Of a stretch of DNA of 15,892 nucleotides, positions 1-6,588 are shown one piece after another. The notes beneath the pieces were generated by a model. It worked only from the letters and a program-made list of their open reading frames with translations, was not told the origin of the DNA and did no database searches. The stretch covers positions 1-15,892 of the forward strand of contig DCGM01000076.1 of assembly GCA_002315255.1 (NCBI GenBank). The letters run 5' to 3'. The stretch comes from Lachnospiraceae bacterium UBA1778 (GTDB taxonomy: Bacteria; Bacillota; Clostridia; Lachnospirales; Lachnospiraceae). Positions within the stretch are counted from its first letter, which is position 1. Each line of letters opens with the position of its first letter. A program made the position numbers and the translations under genes.

Positions 1-309
1 TTCGCCTGCGATCTTGTACATGTTAGGTATCATCAGAAGAAGACCCTGAGATGCGGTATAAGTAGTCGTCAGAGCGCCTGCTGCCAAAGAGCCGTGGACG
101 GTTCCGGAAGCACCTGCTTCAGACTGCATTTCAGCTACCTTTACGGTCGTGCCGAAAATGTTTTTCTGTCCCTGTGCGGACCACTGGTCTACATAGTCAG
201 CCATCGGGCTGGACGGGGTGATCGGGTAAATGCCGGCCACTTCGGTAAACGCGTAGGACACATATGCCGCAGCGTTATTGCCGTCCATGGTTTTCATTTT
301 TCTAGCCAT
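1..309 (-). CDS. nifJ: Pyruvate:ferredoxin oxidoreductase, N-terminal part (truncated by window edge)
   Basis: The reverse strand from the ATG at 309 encodes 103 residues and runs off the window at base 1. The family oxidatively decarboxylates pyruvate to acetyl-CoA and reduces ferredoxin, using thiamine diphosphate and Fe-S clusters in the cytoplasm; full-length single-chain enzymes have about 1,170-1,190 residues. Visible here is the start of domain I: residues 6-12 (KTMDGNN), YPITPSSPMAD at 28-38 and AEMQSEAGAS at 59-68. Thr31 and Glu64 fall on the numbers of the thiamine-diphosphate-site residues known in the Desulfovibrio africanus enzyme. The start is fixed by an AAGGAGGAA Shine-Dalgarno at 316-324. 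A strong promoter lies about 90 bp upstream. The gene diverges from an AraC-type regulator, but nothing in the sequence shows that the regulator acts on it. A related 2-oxoacid:acceptor oxidoreductase is the only real alternative. Confidence 0.95.
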   Translation of the reverse strand, partial: MARKMKTMDGNNAAAYVSYAFTEVAGIYPITPSSPMADYVDQWSAQGQKNIFGTTVKVAEMQSEAGASGTVHGSLAAGALTTTYTASQGLLLMIPNMYKIAGE

Positions 310-399
310 GAGAAATTCCTCCTTATTTTTAACCGTGCCGCTTCCGCGCTTTCATATGGGCGCGCGAATACAGAACGGCATGGTCGCAGTTCTTATCAC

Positions 400-428
400 A
401 GTATAATTCTTTTCTTCTCGTTTTTCAA
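400..428 (-). promoter_or_regulatory. Sigma-A-type promoter of nifJ
   Basis: On the reverse strand the -35 is TTGAAA (423-428), the spacer is 17 bp (406-422) and the -10 is TATACT (400-405). This is close to consensus and predicts a transcript start near 393 and an 84-base leader to the ATG at 309. No hairpin or riboswitch fold was recognised in the leader. Confidence 0.75.
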
Positions 429-494
429 CCCGAAAGAACGGATTTTTTGTGAAACATTTCAGCCCCTTTGACCGTTTTCCTTCTCGCTTTCTCA

Positions 495-523
495 TTGACT
501 TTTTATAAGCATTATCATACACT
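495..523 (+). promoter_or_regulatory. Promoter of the AraC-family regulator gene
   Basis: TTGACT (495-500), a 17-bp spacer and TACACT (518-523) form a fair sigma-A promoter. The predicted start near 530 gives a leader of about 72 bases to the ATG at 602. It diverges from the nifJ promoter, with the two -35 boxes about 67 bp apart, so one regulator bound between them could act on both genes. The 310-601 intergenic stretch holds nothing else recognised apart from these promoters and the two ribosome binding sites. Confidence 0.55.
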
Positions 524-573
524 TTAACCAGATACGGCGACGCGGGGCATTTCCGCATTTCTGTGCCGGTTTT

Positions 574-604
574 AGGAGGATTCCGCTTCGGCGGGCTGCT
601 TATG
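574..604 (+). promoter_or_regulatory. Hairpin-spaced ribosome binding site (SD + UUCG tetraloop + ATG)
   Basis: A perfect Shine-Dalgarno AGGAGGA (574-580) lies 21 bases before the ATG at 602, too far for normal initiation. Between them is CCGC-TTCG-GCGG (583-594), a 4-bp G/C stem closed by a C(UUCG)G tetraloop, one of the most stable small RNA hairpins. If folded, it removes 12 bases and brings the effective spacing to about 9-10. Hairpins that shorten an over-long SD-start distance are known in phage T4 messages such as genes 25 and 38. That the same happens here is an inference from sequence. Confidence 0.6.
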
Positions 605-1402
605 TTTGAAATCCATTACGCGGGTTACAACATCACAAAAGAACGTCATACGCGCATCGCGCGAAAGCACGGAAGCGGGGACTATCTGTTCCTGTTCTTC
701 ATCTCGCCGATGGAGCTTTTCCTCGACGGGAAAATCGTCACTGCCAAGCGCGGCTCCTTTATCCTCTATACGCCGGGCGTCCGTCAGGATTTTGCGGCGG
801 TCCGTGATTTCCGCTGCAGTTTCGTCCGCTTCGGCCTTACCGATGACGAAATCCTGCCGTTCGACATTCCGGTCAATGAAGTTGTCCTCCCGGTCAATCC
901 CGACGTCATCGACGGCTTCATGTCCGATATCTACCACGAATTCTTTACGCGCGACCTGCGGTATAAGGATGCCCTGGACGGGCTGATGAACCAGCTTCTC
1001 GTCGCGGTTTCCCGCGGCGTTTCCGAGCGGCGCTTTACATCGGAACGCGATCTTAAGCTTTACCGGATGTTCCTTCAGGCGCGCTTCACGATGCTGACGA
1101 ACTGTGAGAGCGAGTGGGCTTCCACAAATATGAGCGGAATGGTCGAATTAAGCCGGAGCCAGTTCTATAAGTATTACACTGATTTCTTCGGCGTTTCGCC
1201 AATGTCCGACCTCCAGAAGGCGCGCATTGAAAAGGCGAAGAACCTCTTAATCAATGATAACCTCCAAGTGACGGAAGTCGCGGAAAAATGCGGCTATGCA
1301 AGCATCCACCACTTCTCACGCACGTTTAAAGAGCATTGCGGCATGTCCCCGCTCAATTACCTAAAAGAGATTCATGCCATGGTTCCGACCGATCTCCTGT
1401 AA
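602..1402 (+). CDS. AraC/XylS-family transcriptional regulator
   Basis: 266 residues. The N-terminal 150 residues look like a cupin-type sensing domain (GSGDYLFLFF near 25-34, a later LYTPGVRQDF stretch), and the C-terminal 100 residues are the AraC DNA-binding domain with two helix-turn-helix units: MVELSRSQFYKYYTDFFGVSP, then VTEVAEKCGYASIHHFSRTFKEHCGMSPLNYL. The second is the classic AraC signature region. It should be a cytoplasmic, DNA-binding regulator, perhaps of carbohydrate genes as is common for this architecture, but the ligand cannot be told. A GTG at 563 is in frame but has no ribosome binding site, whereas ATG 602 begins the conserved MFEIHYAGYNIT-type opening and has the hairpin-spaced SD. 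It diverges from nifJ, and its 3' end overlaps the convergent helicase gene by 42 bp, with no terminator seen between them. Confidence 0.9.
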   Translation: MFEIHYAGYNITKERHTRIARKHGSGDYLFLFFISPMELFLDGKIVTAKRGSFILYTPGVRQDFAAVRDFRCSFVRFGLTDDEILPFDIPVNEVVLPVNPDVIDGFMSDIYHEFFTRDLRYKDALDGLMNQLLVAVSRGVSERRFTSERDLKLYRMFLQARFTMLTNCESEWASTNMSGMVELSRSQFYKYYTDFFGVSPMSDLQKARIEKAKNLLINDNLQVTEVAEKCGYASIHHFSRTFKEHCGMSPLNYLKEIHAMVPTDLL

Positions 1403-3214
1403 AAACCGGCTCGGAACGGTCCGTTTTCCGAAATGCTCATCCGCAGAAAAGATGTAGAGTTTCTGTGCCGCCCGTGTGATTCCGACATAGAACATCCGCC
1501 GTTCCTCTTCGATTTCATCCTGCTCCTTCGATTTCTCGTGGGGCAGGATTTTTTCATTCACATCGCTGATAAAGACCGTGTCAAACTCCAGCCCCTTCGA
1601 ACCGTGAAGCGTTGAGAGAAGGACACGGTTCTTTTTATCCGCCGCCTTTACCGTCTCCTGACGGTCGAGTTCCTTTGAATATGCGGCGATATGCCGGTAC
1701 CACTCGTCTATCGTCTCAAACGGCGCGGCCGACGCCTGAAGCTCATCCAGCACGGCGAGAAGCTCGTCTGCGTTCATCTTCTTCTCATCCGCATAATCTT
1801 TTACATACTCGTCATACTCCATTGCCTTCCGGATATAGTTGACCATGGCAAACGGCACGCGCATCTTTTTCAGAAATTCGAACTGATAGATGAGAAAACG
1901 GATCTTATCCGTCATCCACGGCCGCTCCGGAGAATCCTGATAAAGTGCGGCGAGACAGTTTAAGTCCACCGTCTCCTTTTTCAGATCATCGCGCCGGATA
2001 TAGCGGTTCGGGCAGTTCATAAAGCGTAAGAAATTTGCCCGCGTACGGTTTCCCTGAAGATAATTCAGATACGCGAAAACCGGGCCGCAGATAAAATGCC
2101 TGAAAAGGTTCTGCATCCGATCCTTTGAATAAAACGGAATCTTCGCCTCCATTAATGCTTCCGCGATCCGGTTCGCGCATCCGTTCGTCCGATAGAGGAC
2201 CGCCATCTCATGAAGTGGCACCTTCTCTTCTTTTCGGATCAGAATCTGTCGTGCGATTTCCCGCGTCTCCTCTGTTTCGTTCGGGAAGCGCCGGATTTCA
2301 ACCGTTCCTTCCCCGCTCTTTCCTGTCCGAAGCTTCTTTTCAAACCGTGCTTTATTATGTCGGATCACGTCCGCTGCCGCAGCGACGATCCGCTTCTCCG
2401 AGCGGTAATTGACATCTAAAAGGACCTTCCGACAGCCCGGATAGTCTTTTTCAAAATTCAGCATAATCTCCGGCCGCGCGCCGCGGAACCGATAAATGCT
2501 CTGGTCGTCATCGCCCACGATAAAAAGATTGTTTTTCGGAAGCGCCAGCATTCTCATAATCTCATACTGTAAAGGATTGATATCCTGAAACTCGTCGATC
2601 ATGATATAGCGGAAGCGCTCCTGCCAATGCTTCAGCACCTCCGGCCGTTCCCGGAGCATCCGAAGCGTCATCAGCATCATATCGTCGTAGTCGATTTTCT
2701 CGGCGCTCCGCGCCTCTTTCTCATAACACGCATAAACCTCTGAAAAAACGATTCCAGGAACAGATGACCGAAACGTTTTCGGGTCTTTTAAGTTATTCTT
2801 GACCGACGAGATCTCACTTAACAGCGACACCATCACATCGCGGCCGTTCTCCGTATCAAGCTTCAGTTTTCGGAATACCCCTTCCAGCAGCCGGATCTTT
2901 TCCGGCTCCGTCAGAAGACTGTCGCCGCTCATCCTTCTCCCTGCCCGTAGCATGGCAAAAAAGACAGAATGAAAAGTTCCGAACGTGACTGCATTTTCTC
3001 CCCCGTTTAACCGGACAAACCGTTCCTTCATCTCCTCCGCTGCCGCACGCGTAAAGGTCACGACGAGAATCTGATCCGCAGGAACCTTCTGTTTCACCAG
3101 TTCCGCCGTGCGGCTGGTAATAACGGTCGTCTTTCCCGAGCCGGGTCCCGCGAGAACCATACAAGGCCCCTCCCGATGACTGACCGCCTGAAGCTGTGCC
3201 GGATTTAACCCCAT
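1361..3214 (-). CDS. UvrD/Rep/PcrA-family ATP-dependent DNA helicase (compact form)
   Basis: 617 residues from ATG 3214. All superfamily 1A helicase motifs are present: Walker A GPGSGKTT (23-30), motif II DEFQD (207-211), motif III GDDDQSIYRFRGA (234-246), motif IV LDVNYRS (266-272), motif V TLHGSKGLEFDTVFI (535-549) and motif VI EERRMFYVGITRA (570-582). The protein unwinds DNA 3' to 5' using ATP and presumably acts in repair or replication restart. It is about 100 residues shorter than typical UvrD/PcrA and ends soon after motif VI, lacking the usual C-terminal tail, so it may be an accessory paralogue and I give no symbol. The frame stays open back to 3325, but that would cross the terminator after gltX. 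ATG 3214 begins the conserved LNPAQLQAV opening and has a GGAAGGAAAG Shine-Dalgarno. A 6-bp hairpin (3230-3244) sits just 5' of it. It is third in line after the yesL-like gene and gltX. Confidence 0.9.
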   Translation of the reverse strand: MGLNPAQLQAVSHREGPCMVLAGPGSGKTTVITSRTAELVKQKVPADQILVVTFTRAAAEEMKERFVRLNGGENAVTFGTFHSVFFAMLRAGRRMSGDSLLTEPEKIRLLEGVFRKLKLDTENGRDVMVSLLSEISSVKNNLKDPKTFRSSVPGIVFSEVYACYEKEARSAEKIDYDDMMLMTLRMLRERPEVLKHWQERFRYIMIDEFQDINPLQYEIMRMLALPKNNLFIVGDDDQSIYRFRGARPEIMLNFEKDYPGCRKVLLDVNYRSEKRIVAAAADVIRHNKARFEKKLRTGKSGEGTVEIRRFPNETEETREIARQILIRKEEKVPLHEMAVLYRTNGCANRIAEALMEAKIPFYSKDRMQNLFRHFICGPVFAYLNYLQGNRTRANFLRFMNCPNRYIRRDDLKKETVDLNCLAALYQDSPERPWMTDKIRFLIYQFEFLKKMRVPFAMVNYIRKAMEYDEYVKDYADEKKMNADELLAVLDELQASAAPFETIDEWYRHIAAYSKELDRQETVKAADKKNRVLLSTLHGSKGLEFDTVFISDVNEKILPHEKSKEQDEIEEERRMFYVGITRAAQKLYIFSADEHFGKRTVPSRFLQEIGRNHGMNLF

Positions 3215-3280
3215 AAATACTTTCCTTCCGTGGAATCTTTCCACATAAATCCTACAAAAATGCTCACTTTTCCCCATAAG

Positions 3281-3311
3281 ACAGAAATGCCGGAAGGTTT
3301 CCCTTCCGGCA
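3281..3311 (-). terminator. Rho-independent terminator after gltX
   Basis: On the reverse strand, directly after the gltX stop, a perfect 10-bp stem (TGCCGGAAGG / CCTTCCGGCA, 3288-3297 with 3302-3311) is closed by a GAAA tetraloop and followed by TTTCTGTCTT. The T-run is interrupted, so read-through into the helicase gene 74 bp further on is likely. No clear separate promoter for the helicase was found. Confidence 0.7.
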
Positions 3312-3327
3312 CAAATCTGATTCAATT

Positions 3328-4797
3328 TTACGACAATTTTTCGATCGCAGCTTTAATTCTCCGGATCGACTCGTCTTTCCCGAGAACTGCCATCAGCTCG
3401 GTCGCGCCGCCCGGCGTCATCTGAAGACCGGAGACGGCCGTGCGGATCGGCCACATCACGTAATTCGTCTTGTAGCCCTTCTCTTCCGTCAGCTGACTTA
3501 ACGCCGCATAAAGCGCGTCATTGGAGAAATCCTCCTGCGCTTCCAGAATCGGAAGCACTTCCTTCAGCGTTTCCAATGAAGTTGCGGCATCCGTCTTCGC
3601 TTTCTTATTCGTGTAAAGCTCGACGTCGTACTCCGGAACTGCATTGAAGAAACCGATCATCTCCGGAATCTCATTGAAGGTTTCGATTCTCGTTTTGACC
3701 ATTAACGCGACTTTTTCATAGTCGACCGGAAGCGAAATCGCATCCTTTACGATCGGAAGCGCGGTCTCGAGATACTTCGCATCGTCGAGCGCCTTAATGT
3801 AAATCGCGTTCATCCACTTCAGCTTCGTATAGTCGAAGACTGCCGGGGATTTGTTGATATGGCGGTAATCAAACTTTTCGATGAGTTCCTGAAGCGACAT
3901 GATCTCCTGGTTATCTTCCGGAGACCAGCCGAGAAGCGCGACAAAATTGACGACTGCTTCCGTGACAAATCCCTGCGCAATCAGGTCTTCGAAGGAAGAA
4001 TGGCCGCTACGCTTCGAAAGCTTCTTATGCTCCTCATCCGTAATCAGCGGGCAATGCACATAAACCGGGACATCCCAGCCGAACGCTTCATAAAGGCGGT
4101 TATACTTCGGGCTCGAAGAAAGATATTCGTTTCCGCGGACGACATGCGTGATGCCCATCAGATGGTCATCGACTACATTTGCGAAGTTATAGGTCGGGAA
4201 TCCGTCCGATTTGATGAGGACCATATCGTCGAGTTCCGCATTGTCGACAGTGATATCGCCGTAGATTTCGTCATGGAACGTCGTCGTGCCCGTGGTCGGG
4301 TTGTTCTGACGGATGACAAACGGCTTTCCTGCAGCCAGATTCGCTTCAACTTCTTCCTTCGAAAGGCTGAGGCAATGCTTGTCATAAATGCGGATTTCTT
4401 TTCCGTCTTCACCGACAGAGGTCTTTAACGAATTCAAACGCTCTTCATCGCAGAAGCAGTAATATGCTTCGCCTTTGTCGATCAGCTTCTTCGCATATTC
4501 CATATAGATGCCGGCCGCCTGGCGCTCCGACTGGACGTACGGGCCGCAGCCTTTGTCCTTGTCCGGGCCTTCGTCATGGATTAAGCCGGTCTTTTCCAGC
4601 GTACGGTAAATAATATCAACCGCGCCCTCGACATAACGCTCCTGGTCGGTATCCTCAATGCGAAGGAGATAATCTCCGCCATCATGCTTCGTGATCAGGT
4701 ACGCATATAATGCGGTACGCAGGTTTCCTACATGCATCCGGCCGGTCGGGCTCGGTGCAAAACGTGTTCTGATTTTTGAATTATTCTCTGTGCTCAC
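3328..4797 (-). CDS. gltX: Glutamyl-tRNA synthetase
   Basis: 489 residues, the normal length for bacterial GluRS, a class Ic synthetase that charges tRNA(Glu) with glutamate in the cytoplasm. The Rossmann fold opens with RTRFAPSPTGRMHVGN (10-25), which holds the HIGH-type motif as HVGN. The KMSKS loop appears as KLSKRSG (259-265). A partial zinc-site pattern is seen: CxC at 114/116 and YDKHC at 138-142. The segment RGNEYLSSSPKY (221-232) replaces the more common GEDHLSNTPKQ, a variant I associate with clostridial GluRS. The start is GTG 4797, overlapping the TGA of the upstream yesL-like gene as GTGA, with GGAGAG 9 bases upstream, so translation is probably coupled. A hairpin terminator follows the stop. 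GlnRS is unlikely, since the C-terminal half is the alpha-helical GluRS type. Confidence 0.95.
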   Translation of the reverse strand: MSTENNSKIRTRFAPSPTGRMHVGNLRTALYAYLITKHDGGDYLLRIEDTDQERYVEGAVDIIYRTLEKTGLIHDEGPDKDKGCGPYVQSERQAAGIYMEYAKKLIDKGEAYYCFCDEERLNSLKTSVGEDGKEIRIYDKHCLSLSKEEVEANLAAGKPFVIRQNNPTTGTTTFHDEIYGDITVDNAELDDMVLIKSDGFPTYNFANVVDDHLMGITHVVRGNEYLSSSPKYNRLYEAFGWDVPVYVHCPLITDEEHKKLSKRSGHSSFEDLIAQGFVTEAVVNFVALLGWSPEDNQEIMSLQELIEKFDYRHINKSPAVFDYTKLKWMNAIYIKALDDAKYLETALPIVKDAISLPVDYEKVALMVKTRIETFNEIPEMIGFFNAVPEYDVELYTNKKAKTDAATSLETLKEVLPILEAQEDFSNDALYAALSQLTEEKGYKTNYVMWPIRTAVSGLQMTPGGATELMAVLGKDESIRRIKAAIEKLS

Positions 4798-5588
4798 GGG
4801 TTTGTACTCTCCGTTTCTTGTTCTTCTTTTTCTGTATTTTCTGCGGGCGCATTGGCAGGTGCTTCATCCATATAGCCCTTCGGAATCGGTGAATAACCGG
4901 ACATGGCGAGTTCTTCCATCGCCTGCTGTTCGTCTTCCGGAATCGTCCATTCATCCGGATCTTCCGGCGGCTTTTCCGCTTCAATGTACTTCTTAAACAC
5001 ATGGTTCAAAATGTACGAATTCAGATAGACGACGAGTCCGTAGCCCATCACGAAAAGCGGCAGGAAGTTTGTAAAATAGATCACCGCATACGGTGCAACC
5101 AGGATGAGTGCCATCAGAAGCGTCCAGCCGATATGCTTTGCGGACATGAACATCGAATTCTTTATCGTGCCGATGACGGTATTCTCAAAGCGTGCCATCA
5201 GCGGATAAACATAGAGGGATGAGAATGCAAAAATGGCAGAAAACGCAATCGTGACTCCGCGGCAGATCGAATAGAAGGTATCGTCCGCATCCTGAATCGA
5301 GTAGAAGTAAATCGCGAACGCCAGGCCGGCACCGACGAGCAGGTAAATAAGCCCTAGCGCGACTCCCTGCTTGAAATTCTGCTTGAAGGAACGGAAAAAC
5401 GCCTTCACATAATGCGCGTCCTCATCCGCCACATCCTTCATCATGGCATAATGGAGCGCGATCGTCGCCGGTCCGATCGTGAAAACCGGAATACAGCAGA
5501 CAAGCCAGATAATATGTAAAACCGTACAGTCGACCAGTTTCCCGATAAACTGCCAGACCGGGTTGTTCATGTCAAATATCTTACCCAA
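4794..5588 (-). CDS. YesL/DUF624-family integral membrane protein
   Basis: 264 residues. The N-terminal region matches the DUF624 (YesL) family of Firmicutes, often found near sugar-use genes and of unknown biochemical function: GKIFDMNNPVWQFIGKLVDC, then a first membrane segment with CCIPVFTIGPATIALHYAM. About five membrane segments are seen, near 19-39, 76-97, 106-130, 150-173 and 175-195. The last 60 residues are a hydrophilic, strongly acidic tail (PEDPDEW, EKEEQETE), longer than in typical members of about 210 residues. The frame is open to a GTG at 5612, but the Shine-Dalgarno AAGGAGGG (5595-5602) lies inside that extension and exactly 6-7 bases before TTG 5588, which gives the family's standard MGKIF opening, so I choose the TTG. 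It precedes gltX with a 4-base overlap and has a near-consensus promoter 120 bp upstream. Confidence 0.85.
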   Translation of the reverse strand: MGKIFDMNNPVWQFIGKLVDCTVLHIIWLVCCIPVFTIGPATIALHYAMMKDVADEDAHYVKAFFRSFKQNFKQGVALGLIYLLVGAGLAFAIYFYSIQDADDTFYSICRGVTIAFSAIFAFSSLYVYPLMARFENTVIGTIKNSMFMSAKHIGWTLLMALILVAPYAVIYFTNFLPLFVMGYGLVVYLNSYILNHVFKKYIEAEKPPEDPDEWTIPEDEQQAMEELAMSGYSPIPKGYMDEAPANAPAENTEKEEQETESTNP

Positions 5589-5608
5589 ACTGTTCCCTCC
5601 TTGATCGT

Positions 5609-5674
5609 TCACAGGAAAAACGGGTTCCTCCTGCGAATCGTATGCCCTTCCGCGCCAAACAGGTCATTCAACAT
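5609..5674 (-). CDS. Possible 21-residue leader ORF upstream of the yesL-like gene
   Basis: The reverse strand between the promoter at 5711-5739 and the yesL-like gene holds an ORF from ATG 5674 to TGA 5609. Its product opens MLNDLFGAEG, continues with an HTIRRR basic patch and ends NPFFL. An AGAAGGCG sequence 6-7 bases upstream of the ATG could act as ribosome binding site, and the ATG is about 30 bases from the predicted transcript start. The same frame stays open back to 5788 with protein-like composition but no start codon, so it may instead be the end of a decayed gene. I do not recognise the product. Coding status is unproven. Confidence 0.3.
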   Translation of the reverse strand: MLNDLFGAEGHTIRRRNPFFL

Positions 5675-5710
5675 ATCGAACGCCTTCTGCGCATAATATA
5701 CCAGTGAGAC

Positions 5711-5739
5711 ATTATAGCCGAAAGAATGATTGAGGTCAA
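5711..5739 (-). promoter_or_regulatory. Sigma-A promoter of the yesL-gltX-helicase operon
   Basis: On the reverse strand TTGACC (5734-5739), a 17-bp spacer and a perfect TATAAT (5711-5716) make a near-consensus promoter. The predicted start near 5704 leaves a leader of about 115 bases to TTG 5588, which contains the small ORF described separately. No T-box or riboswitch signature was recognised, although the operon contains an aminoacyl-tRNA synthetase. Confidence 0.75.
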
Positions 5740-5784
5740 GAAAGACGCTCCGCCAATTTTCAGATTTCAGGAAGATTTCAGCCT

Positions 5785-5843
5785 CGTCCTATCTATTTCC
5801 TAAAAAATATGATAGACTAAAGCTGTACCCGGATCTGCCCGGG
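5785..5843 (+). promoter_or_regulatory. Probable promoter and 5' leader hairpin of the membrane-anchored protein gene
   Basis: TATGAT (5808-5813) is a good -10, but at 17 bp upstream there is only CGTCCT, so the promoter is weak or activator-dependent. The predicted transcript (start near 5820) opens with a small stem-loop, CCCGG (5828-5832) with CCGGG (5839-5843), before the GGAGG Shine-Dalgarno at 5852-5856. It is divergent from the yesL promoter. Confidence 0.4.
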
Positions 5844-5862
5844 AAACAGTCGGAGGTTATTT

Positions 5863-6570
5863 ATGGCTCGAATTTATGATGATGACAGAGGAATTAAAGA
5901 ACAGTTAGAGAAGTTGAAGGGACAGCCGCTAAAGGTGAAGGTCGAGTACTTCTTCCAGTACTTCGGACTTGCGACGGCGATTATTCTCGGCGTGATCATT
6001 GCCATCGTGGCGATCACCATCACGGTAATCCAGAACAAACGGCCTCGCGTCATCCAGGGCGAATCCTACTCGCTTTACATCAATATGGATAAGAATGAGG
6101 AGTTTAAAGAAGAGCTCTGCGAAAAGCTCGGGATGAATCCGGATGAAACGCTGATCGATTTAAACTATACGGTTTCCACTGATTCTGATGCAGAATATGC
6201 GTACTCCGTTCAGATGAAGATTGCGGCCCGGCTGGCGGCGAGCGATCTCGACTTTATCATTGGCGTCGAAAGCCTGATGATCAGTTATGCAAAGGGAGAA
6301 ACGATAGAAGAAACCTATTTCTACGACCTCCGCGAGCTTCTTCCGGAAGAAACTTTTAATGAGCTTGACCGCCTCGGAAGAATCTGCTGGGTGACGGCAA
6401 ATGACGGCACCTCCTATCCGGCTTATATCAATATTAAGGACACGGCTTTTTATAAGCGCTTCGAAATGATCTCCAAGCAGGCGTTTGTCGCGTTCCCGTG
6501 CAATGCGCCGCACACCGATGCGTGCGTGCTCCTCTGCTCGTATTTTTTAGACCCGCTTACAGCTGAATGA
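5863..6570 (+). CDS. Membrane-anchored protein of unknown function
   Basis: 235 residues with a well-placed GGAGG Shine-Dalgarno 6 bases before the ATG. A charged N-terminus of about 34 residues (DDDRG, then KEQLEKLKGQPLKVKVEYFFQ) precedes one strongly hydrophobic segment at about 35-57, followed by a soluble domain of about 175 residues. There is no signal-peptidase or lipobox site; the topology is probably N-in with the large domain outside. The outer domain is acidic and rich in aromatic residues, with no catalytic motif I can name. Similar short-tail/one-helix/outer-domain proteins are common in Lachnospiraceae and are often near YesL-type genes, as here, where the yesL-like gene diverges from it. 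It is followed 18 bases later by the PHP gene and is almost certainly co-transcribed with it. I do not assign a function. Confidence 0.8.
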   Translation: MARIYDDDRGIKEQLEKLKGQPLKVKVEYFFQYFGLATAIILGVIIAIVAITITVIQNKRPRVIQGESYSLYINMDKNEEFKEELCEKLGMNPDETLIDLNYTVSTDSDAEYAYSVQMKIAARLAASDLDFIIGVESLMISYAKGETIEETYFYDLRELLPEETFNELDRLGRICWVTANDGTSYPAYINIKDTAFYKRFEMISKQAFVAFPCNAPHTDACVLLCSYFLDPLTAE

Positions 6571-6588
6571 TAAAGAAGGCTTACGAAA

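Noticed and set aside
94..471. Plus-strand open frame of 125 codons over the nifJ start and leader
   Set aside because: It runs antisense to conserved pyruvate:ferredoxin oxidoreductase codons and through the nifJ promoter, has no ribosome binding site, and its product resembles nothing known.
563..601. GTG at 563 as start of the AraC regulator
   Set aside because: No Shine-Dalgarno precedes it, the strong AGGAGGA lies downstream of it, and the family's opening begins at ATG 602.
3215..3325. Longer N-terminus for the helicase
   Set aside because: The extension is translated from the gltX terminator hairpin and has no helicase similarity; ATG 3214 has its own SD and the conserved opening.
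3859..4428. Plus-strand open frame of 189 codons
   Set aside because: It is antisense to the conserved core of gltX, and its length is explained by the codon bias of that gene.
5589..5710. T-box or riboswitch in the leader of the operon containing gltX
   Set aside because: No T-box core sequence, specifier stem or terminator/antiterminator pair could be found in the 115-base leader.
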